DNA of 64,000 bases from positions 186,001 through 250,000 of the forward strand of contig JAFZUX010000009.1 in the NCBI GenBank assembly GCA_017618115.1, in the 5' to 3' direction. This DNA is from Bacteroidales bacterium (GTDB taxonomy: Bacteria > Bacteroidota > Bacteroidia > Bacteroidales > UBA932). The notes beneath the pieces were generated by a model, which did not search any database, was not told the origin of the DNA, and saw only the letters and a program-made list of their open reading frames with translations. A program made the translations under genes and the position numbers. Shown here one piece after another: positions 60,852-64,000 of this stretch; position 1 is the first letter of the stretch, and the number at the start of each line of letters is the position of its first letter.

Positions 60852-61838
60852 ATGAAGAGATTATTTTCAGTTTTATTATTAACCTCTCTGCTTCTTCTTT
60901 CCGGCAGAAGTTTTGCCCAGAGTGCGGTGGATATCAGACTCAATGAGGTTCTGGTAACCAACACCGGCGGCTTAACTGACGAGAACGGAGAGAGATGCGG
61001 CTGGGTGGAACTCTTCAACACCGCCTATGGAATGGTGGATGTTGCGGGCTTCTATCTCACAGACGACAAGTCAAATCCTACCAAGTATATGATTCCTAAG
61101 GGAAACACCGCAACTGTTATCCCTTTGAGGAAATACATTATACTTTATGCTGACGGCAATTCTCAAAAGGGAGTCTTCCACATGAACTTCACCCTGGACG
61201 GTTGCCGCAATCTTTACCTCTATTCTACAGACGGAGAGACACTTATAGATGAGATTGAGATTCCTTCAGATCTTGCCGAGAACAAATCATTCGGAAGAGT
61301 AAAGGACGGAGAGGGAAAGCACGAGCCTGTAGGCTGGTCCAAGAAATCTCTCAGAAAGAGTTCTGATGACAAGAAGATAGATGCAAAGGGCGGATTCGAT
61401 TATTTGGATCACCCTACTCCAGGTTATACCAATACAACCAAGGCCGTTGTTACCAAGTCTGAAAAGATGAAGGAGATGGATCCTTGGGGAGGTATTCTCG
61501 CAGTAACTGCAATGGGAGTAGTATTCCTTTGTCTTATAATCCTTTACATCTGCTTTAAGAACATCGGCAAGAGAGCGGTTCGCAAGGCAGAGCAAGAGAA
61601 GGCTGCAAAAGCACAGCCTGCACCAGTAAAGGGTGTGACAGTTACTGCAGAAGGCGGTATAAACGAGGAGGTTATAGCAGCAATTGCTATTGCCTGCCAT
61701 CTCTATCAGAACGGTGCGGTAGATCCTACCGTTCACGATGTAGAGAGCAACATACTGACCTTCAACCAGGATCTTTTAAGGAACTCCCCTTGGGGAAATA
61801 AAATGCTCACAATCAAGCAAGATCCACAAATAAAATAG
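60852..61838 (+). CDS. OadG-type decarboxylase gamma subunit fused to a lamin-tail domain
   Basis: A 328-residue membrane protein. A signal peptide (about 1-23) leads into a lamin-tail-like beta domain (about 25-195: IRLNEVLVTN, GWVELFN, VDVAGFYLTDD, HMNFTLDG). A membrane helix follows (about 212-235) and then a cytoplasmic tail rich in Ala and Pro (about 245-270), as in OadG gamma subunits that bind MmdA and Zn. So the periplasmic side of the Na+-pump is decorated by a beta domain absent from classical OadG (about 80-90 residues). Position between mmdA and mmdC supports the subunit role. Confidence 0.85.
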   Translation: MKRLFSVLLLTSLLLLSGRSFAQSAVDIRLNEVLVTNTGGLTDENGERCGWVELFNTAYGMVDVAGFYLTDDKSNPTKYMIPKGNTATVIPLRKYIILYADGNSQKGVFHMNFTLDGCRNLYLYSTDGETLIDEIEIPSDLAENKSFGRVKDGEGKHEPVGWSKKSLRKSSDDKKIDAKGGFDYLDHPTPGYTNTTKAVVTKSEKMKEMDPWGGILAVTAMGVVFLCLIILYICFKNIGKRAVRKAEQEKAAKAQPAPVKGVTVTAEGGINEEVIAAIAIACHLYQNGAVDPTVHDVESNILTFNQDLLRNSPWGNKMLTIKQDPQIK

Positions 61839-61861
61839 ATAATCAGAAAAAACTTAATGTC

Positions 61862-62236
61862 ATGAAAGAATATAAAATCAAGGTAAACGGTAATGAGTAT
61901 AATGTTTCTGTCGAGGAAGTTGGCGGAACTATTTCAAATGTAAGTGTAAGCGCTCCGACAGCTGCTCCTTCAGCAGCCCCTGCTGCCGCTCCTAAGGCTG
62001 CAGCTGCTCCTGCATCCGCAGGCGGAACAAAAGTAACTTCTCCACTTCCTGGTGTTATCCTGGATGTTGCTGTGAAAGAGGGTGATGCAGTAAAGAAGGG
62101 AGATAAGGTAATTGTTCTTGAGGCAATGAAGATGGAGAACGTTATTGAGGCAACCGCAGACGGAGTTATCAAAGAGATAAAGGTTAAGAAGACAGACTCC
62201 GTTCTTGAGGGCGACGTATTAGTTGTAATTGGTTAA
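61862..62236 (+). CDS. mmdC: biotin carboxyl carrier subunit of methylmalonyl-CoA decarboxylase
   Basis: A 124-residue biotin carrier. A short N-terminal domain is followed by an Ala/Pro-rich hinge (about 31-54), then the biotinyl domain with EAMKMEN, in which Lys90 is the biotinylation site. It shuttles carboxyl groups from MmdA to MmdB. Confidence 0.95.
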   Translation: MKEYKIKVNGNEYNVSVEEVGGTISNVSVSAPTAAPSAAPAAAPKAAAAPASAGGTKVTSPLPGVILDVAVKEGDAVKKGDKVIVLEAMKMENVIEATADGVIKEIKVKKTDSVLEGDVLVVIG

Positions 62237-62244
62237 CAGACAAT

Positions 62245-63396
62245 ATGATTCTAGAATCAAACTTTGTAGCAAACCTTAAACAGTTTGCGCAATACACGGG
62301 TTTTGCAAATGTGACCTTCGGTCATATCGTGATGATATTGATCGGTCTCATTTTCATATACCTGGCAATTAAGAAGGATTGGGAGCCTCTTCTTCTGATT
62401 CCTATCGGATTCGGAATGATTATTGGCAACATTCCCCTATTCCCGGGAATGCAGGTGGGAATATATGAGGACGGCTCTGTATTGAACATTCTGTACCAAG
62501 GAGTTAGAAGAGGTTTTTACCCTCCGTTAATCTTCCTCGGTATAGGTGCTATGACAGACTTCTCCGCACTGATTTCCAACCCTAAACTTCTGCTTGTAGG
62601 AGCAGCCGCTCAGTTCGGTATCTTTGCCGCATACGCAGGCGCTCTTGCATTGGGATTCACTCCTGCAGAGGCGGGTGCAATTGGAATCATCGGCGGTGCA
62701 GACGGTCCTACGGCAATCTTCCTCTCCGGTAAACTTGCTCCGGATTTGATTGGTGCCATCTCCGTTTCTGCATACTCATACATGGCGCTTGTTCCTGTTA
62801 TTCAGCCGCCTGTAATGCGTCTGCTCACAACAAAGAAGGAGAGAGTTATAAGGATGAAACCTCCGAGACCTGTATCTCAGCAGGAGAAGATTGTATTCCC
62901 AATTGTGGGCTTCCTTATCACCGCCTTCATAGTACCTTCAGGTATTCCTCTGCTGGGTATGCTCTTCTTTGGTAACTTACTTAAAGAGAGCGGTGTTACA
63001 AGAAGATTGGCAGAGACTGCAAGAGGTCCTCTGAATGATATTGTGGTTATACTTATCGGAGTTACCGTAGGTTGCTCAACTCAGGCGGATAAATTCCTCC
63101 AGGGCAAATCAATTATGATCTTTGCTCTTGGTGCTGCATCTTTCTTTGTAGCAACATTCTGCGGAGTTCTCTTCTGCAAGATTATCAACCTCTTCCTCAA
63201 GGAGGGCAACAAACTCAATCCTCTCATTGGAAACTCAGGCGTATCTGCAGTTCCTGATTCAGCCAGAGTATCCCATGTTCAGGGGCAGAAGTATGACCCT
63301 ACAAACTTCCTTCTGATGCACGCAATGGGACCTAACGTAGCGGGCGTTATAGGAAGTGCCGTAGCAGCCGGAATCTTGCTTGGATTCCTCGGTTAA
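62245..63396 (+). CDS. mmdB: sodium-pumping decarboxylase beta subunit
   Basis: Integral membrane subunit that decarboxylates carboxybiotin and exports Na+, 383 residues with about nine helices. Highly conserved stretches are IGIIGGADGPTAIFLSGKLAP (Asp and Gly residues of the Na+ path), AISVSAYSYMALVPVIQPP and NPLIGNSGVSAVPDSARV. It is the last gene of the operon; a terminator follows 32 bp later. Confidence 0.96.
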   Translation: MILESNFVANLKQFAQYTGFANVTFGHIVMILIGLIFIYLAIKKDWEPLLLIPIGFGMIIGNIPLFPGMQVGIYEDGSVLNILYQGVRRGFYPPLIFLGIGAMTDFSALISNPKLLLVGAAAQFGIFAAYAGALALGFTPAEAGAIGIIGGADGPTAIFLSGKLAPDLIGAISVSAYSYMALVPVIQPPVMRLLTTKKERVIRMKPPRPVSQQEKIVFPIVGFLITAFIVPSGIPLLGMLFFGNLLKESGVTRRLAETARGPLNDIVVILIGVTVGCSTQADKFLQGKSIMIFALGAASFFVATFCGVLFCKIINLFLKEGNKLNPLIGNSGVSAVPDSARVSHVQGQKYDPTNFLLMHAMGPNVAGVIGSAVAAGILLGFLG

Positions 63397-63428
63397 ACGG
63401 GTGACTTACAGATATTTGACTTTAACTA

Positions 63429-63459
63429 ATCGGGAGGCTTTTATACCTCCCGATTTTTT
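63429..63459 (+). terminator. intrinsic terminator after mmdB
   Basis: Inverted repeat ATCGGGAGG (63429-63437) and CCTCCCGAT (63446-63454), eight-base loop, followed by a T-run. This is the clearest local terminator in the window and separates the mmd operon from the V-type ATPase promoter. Confidence 0.9.
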
Positions 63460-63461
63460 CT

Positions 63462-63469
63462 TAAATTTG
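63462..63469 (+). promoter_or_regulatory. -7 promoter element for the V-type ATPase operon
   Basis: TAAATTTG, exact consensus, starting two bases after the terminator T-run and 32 bp before the ATG at 63502. Confidence 0.6.
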
Positions 63470-63501
63470 TCAGGTTAAACGGATCAATATTTACAAACTA
63501 T

Positions 63502-64000
63502 ATGCAGGATAAATTGCAACAGCTGACAGACAAACTCTACAACGAGGGGCTGGCAAAAGGAAAAGAGGAGGCGGAAAGACTCCTATCTAACGCTAAATCC
63601 GAGGCGGAAAAGATAATTGCAAACGCCAAGGAGGAATCTGAAAAAATGATTGCTCAGGCTGAGAAAGAGTGTGCAAATCTGAAACAGAAGGCTGAGGGGG
63701 ATATCAAAACCGCCTCATTCCAGGCACTTTCACAGATTAAGCAGGATATTGAGGAGGCCATTAAGGCAAAGACCGTAACCGCTCCCATATCTGAGGCCCT
63801 CTCCTCCGGTGAGTTCCTTCAGAGTCTGATTAAAAGCGTTGTGGAGGCATTCAAACCATCCTCTCAGGCCACATCATTGGAGGTTATCCTTCCGGAGCAG
63901 AAGAGAAAAGAGATGGAGCAGTTCTTCTCCAACGCTGCCGGAAAGGCTCTTAGTGAGGGAGTCAACATCTCCTTCTCCAAGGACGTTGCCAACGGTTTCA
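63502..64000 (+). CDS. V-type ATP synthase subunit E (5' part)
   Basis: The first 166 codons of a protein whose N-terminal half is a long, charged, Ala/Lys/Glu-rich helix (about 1-85), followed by a globular domain beginning around residue 95. This is the layout of peripheral-stalk subunit E of V/A-type ATPases, and subunit E is usually the first gene of that operon in Bacteroidetes. The window ends inside it, so the family call rests on pattern and known operon order rather than a full domain. Confidence 0.7.
   Translation, partial: MQDKLQQLTDKLYNEGLAKGKEEAERLLSNAKSEAEKIIANAKEESEKMIAQAEKECANLKQKAEGDIKTASFQALSQIKQDIEEAIKAKTVTAPISEALSSGEFLQSLIKSVVEAFKPSSQATSLEVILPEQKRKEMEQFFSNAAGKALSEGVNISFSKDVANGF

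Noticed and set aside
1-64000. tRNA genes, CRISPR arrays, insertion sequences, prophage genes, toxin-antitoxin or restriction systems
   Set aside because: None recognised. Intergenic gaps are nearly all shorter than 150 bp; the single larger one (37826-38052) is explained by the 6S-like RNA. Coding density and apparent composition are uniform.

Overview
This window reads as ordinary, gene-dense chromosome of an anaerobic Bacteroidota bacterium, most likely order Bacteroidales. The evidence is: -7 promoter elements of the Bacteroides type TAnnTTTG in front of nearly every transcription unit; almost no Shine-Dalgarno sequences; a lipoprotein-type TamA (TamL); a fused NagB/PIG-L protein; DUF4492-cydAB; a Na+-translocating methylmalonyl-CoA decarboxylase with an OadG subunit carrying a lamin-tail domain; and a V-type ATPase subunit E. 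I cannot fix the genus. I found no insertion sequence, prophage, CRISPR array or tRNA gene.

Layout. 1-3301 (minus): 23S rRNA methyltransferase (cut by the window edge), isochorismatase-like hydrolase, DUF389 membrane protein. 3397-8214 (plus): rarA, kdsA, NagB-like/PIG-L fusion, CBM9-like secreted protein. 8215-10557 (minus): TamL. 10686-12846 (plus): arginine-decarboxylase-like enzyme and a TrmH-family methyltransferase. 12843-21372 (minus): valS, Ca2+-type P-ATPase, thioesterase, tatA, tatC, ABC-F. 21480-26638 (plus): DUF3467, etfB, etfA, acyl-CoA dehydrogenase, kdsC, maf. 26624-28570 (minus): recQ. 28700-31328 (plus): pckA, hydE. 31329-35002 (minus): aquaporin, then SAH/MTA deaminase - purine nucleoside phosphorylase - MBL hydrolase. 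35085-39594 (plus): ADP-forming acyl-CoA synthetase homologue, a 52-residue membrane protein, a coiled-coil protein, zapA, a 6S-like RNA, rny. 39587-43718 (minus): DUF4492, cydA, cydB, dicarboxylate symporter. 43760-44179 (plus): Tat-type ferredoxin. 44183-47567 (minus): lysA, ffh, folD. 47711-53621 (plus): deoxyhypusine-synthase-like protein, then iorA-iorB-aminotransferase-CoA transferase. 53615-57333 (minus): recF, DUF721, pdxB, DUF4301. 57405-63396 (plus): TPR protein, yebC, mce, mmdA, oadG-LTD, mmdC, mmdB, ending at a strong terminator, followed by the start of a V-type ATPase operon.

Metabolic reading (inference). The cell appears to ferment amino acids and carboxylic acids. An aminotransferase and indolepyruvate:ferredoxin oxidoreductase make aryl-acetyl-CoA, which a CoA transferase can cash in; EtfAB and an acyl-CoA dehydrogenase handle acyl-CoA redox; PEP carboxykinase and the methylmalonyl-CoA epimerase/decarboxylase fit succinate-propionate fermentation coupled to Na+ export. 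Cytochrome bd gives oxygen tolerance, and hydE suggests [FeFe]-hydrogenase maturation.

I did not find a large unknown system. What stands out is (i) three homologues of well-known enzymes that have visibly lost catalytic residues (NagB-like domain, ADP-forming acyl-CoA synthetase, deoxyhypusine-synthase-like protein), (ii) tightly packed divergent promoters whose -7 boxes lie as little as 0-23 bp apart, (iii) convergent gene pairs that all abut or overlap with no room for terminators, and (iv) a 6S-like RNA beside zapA.
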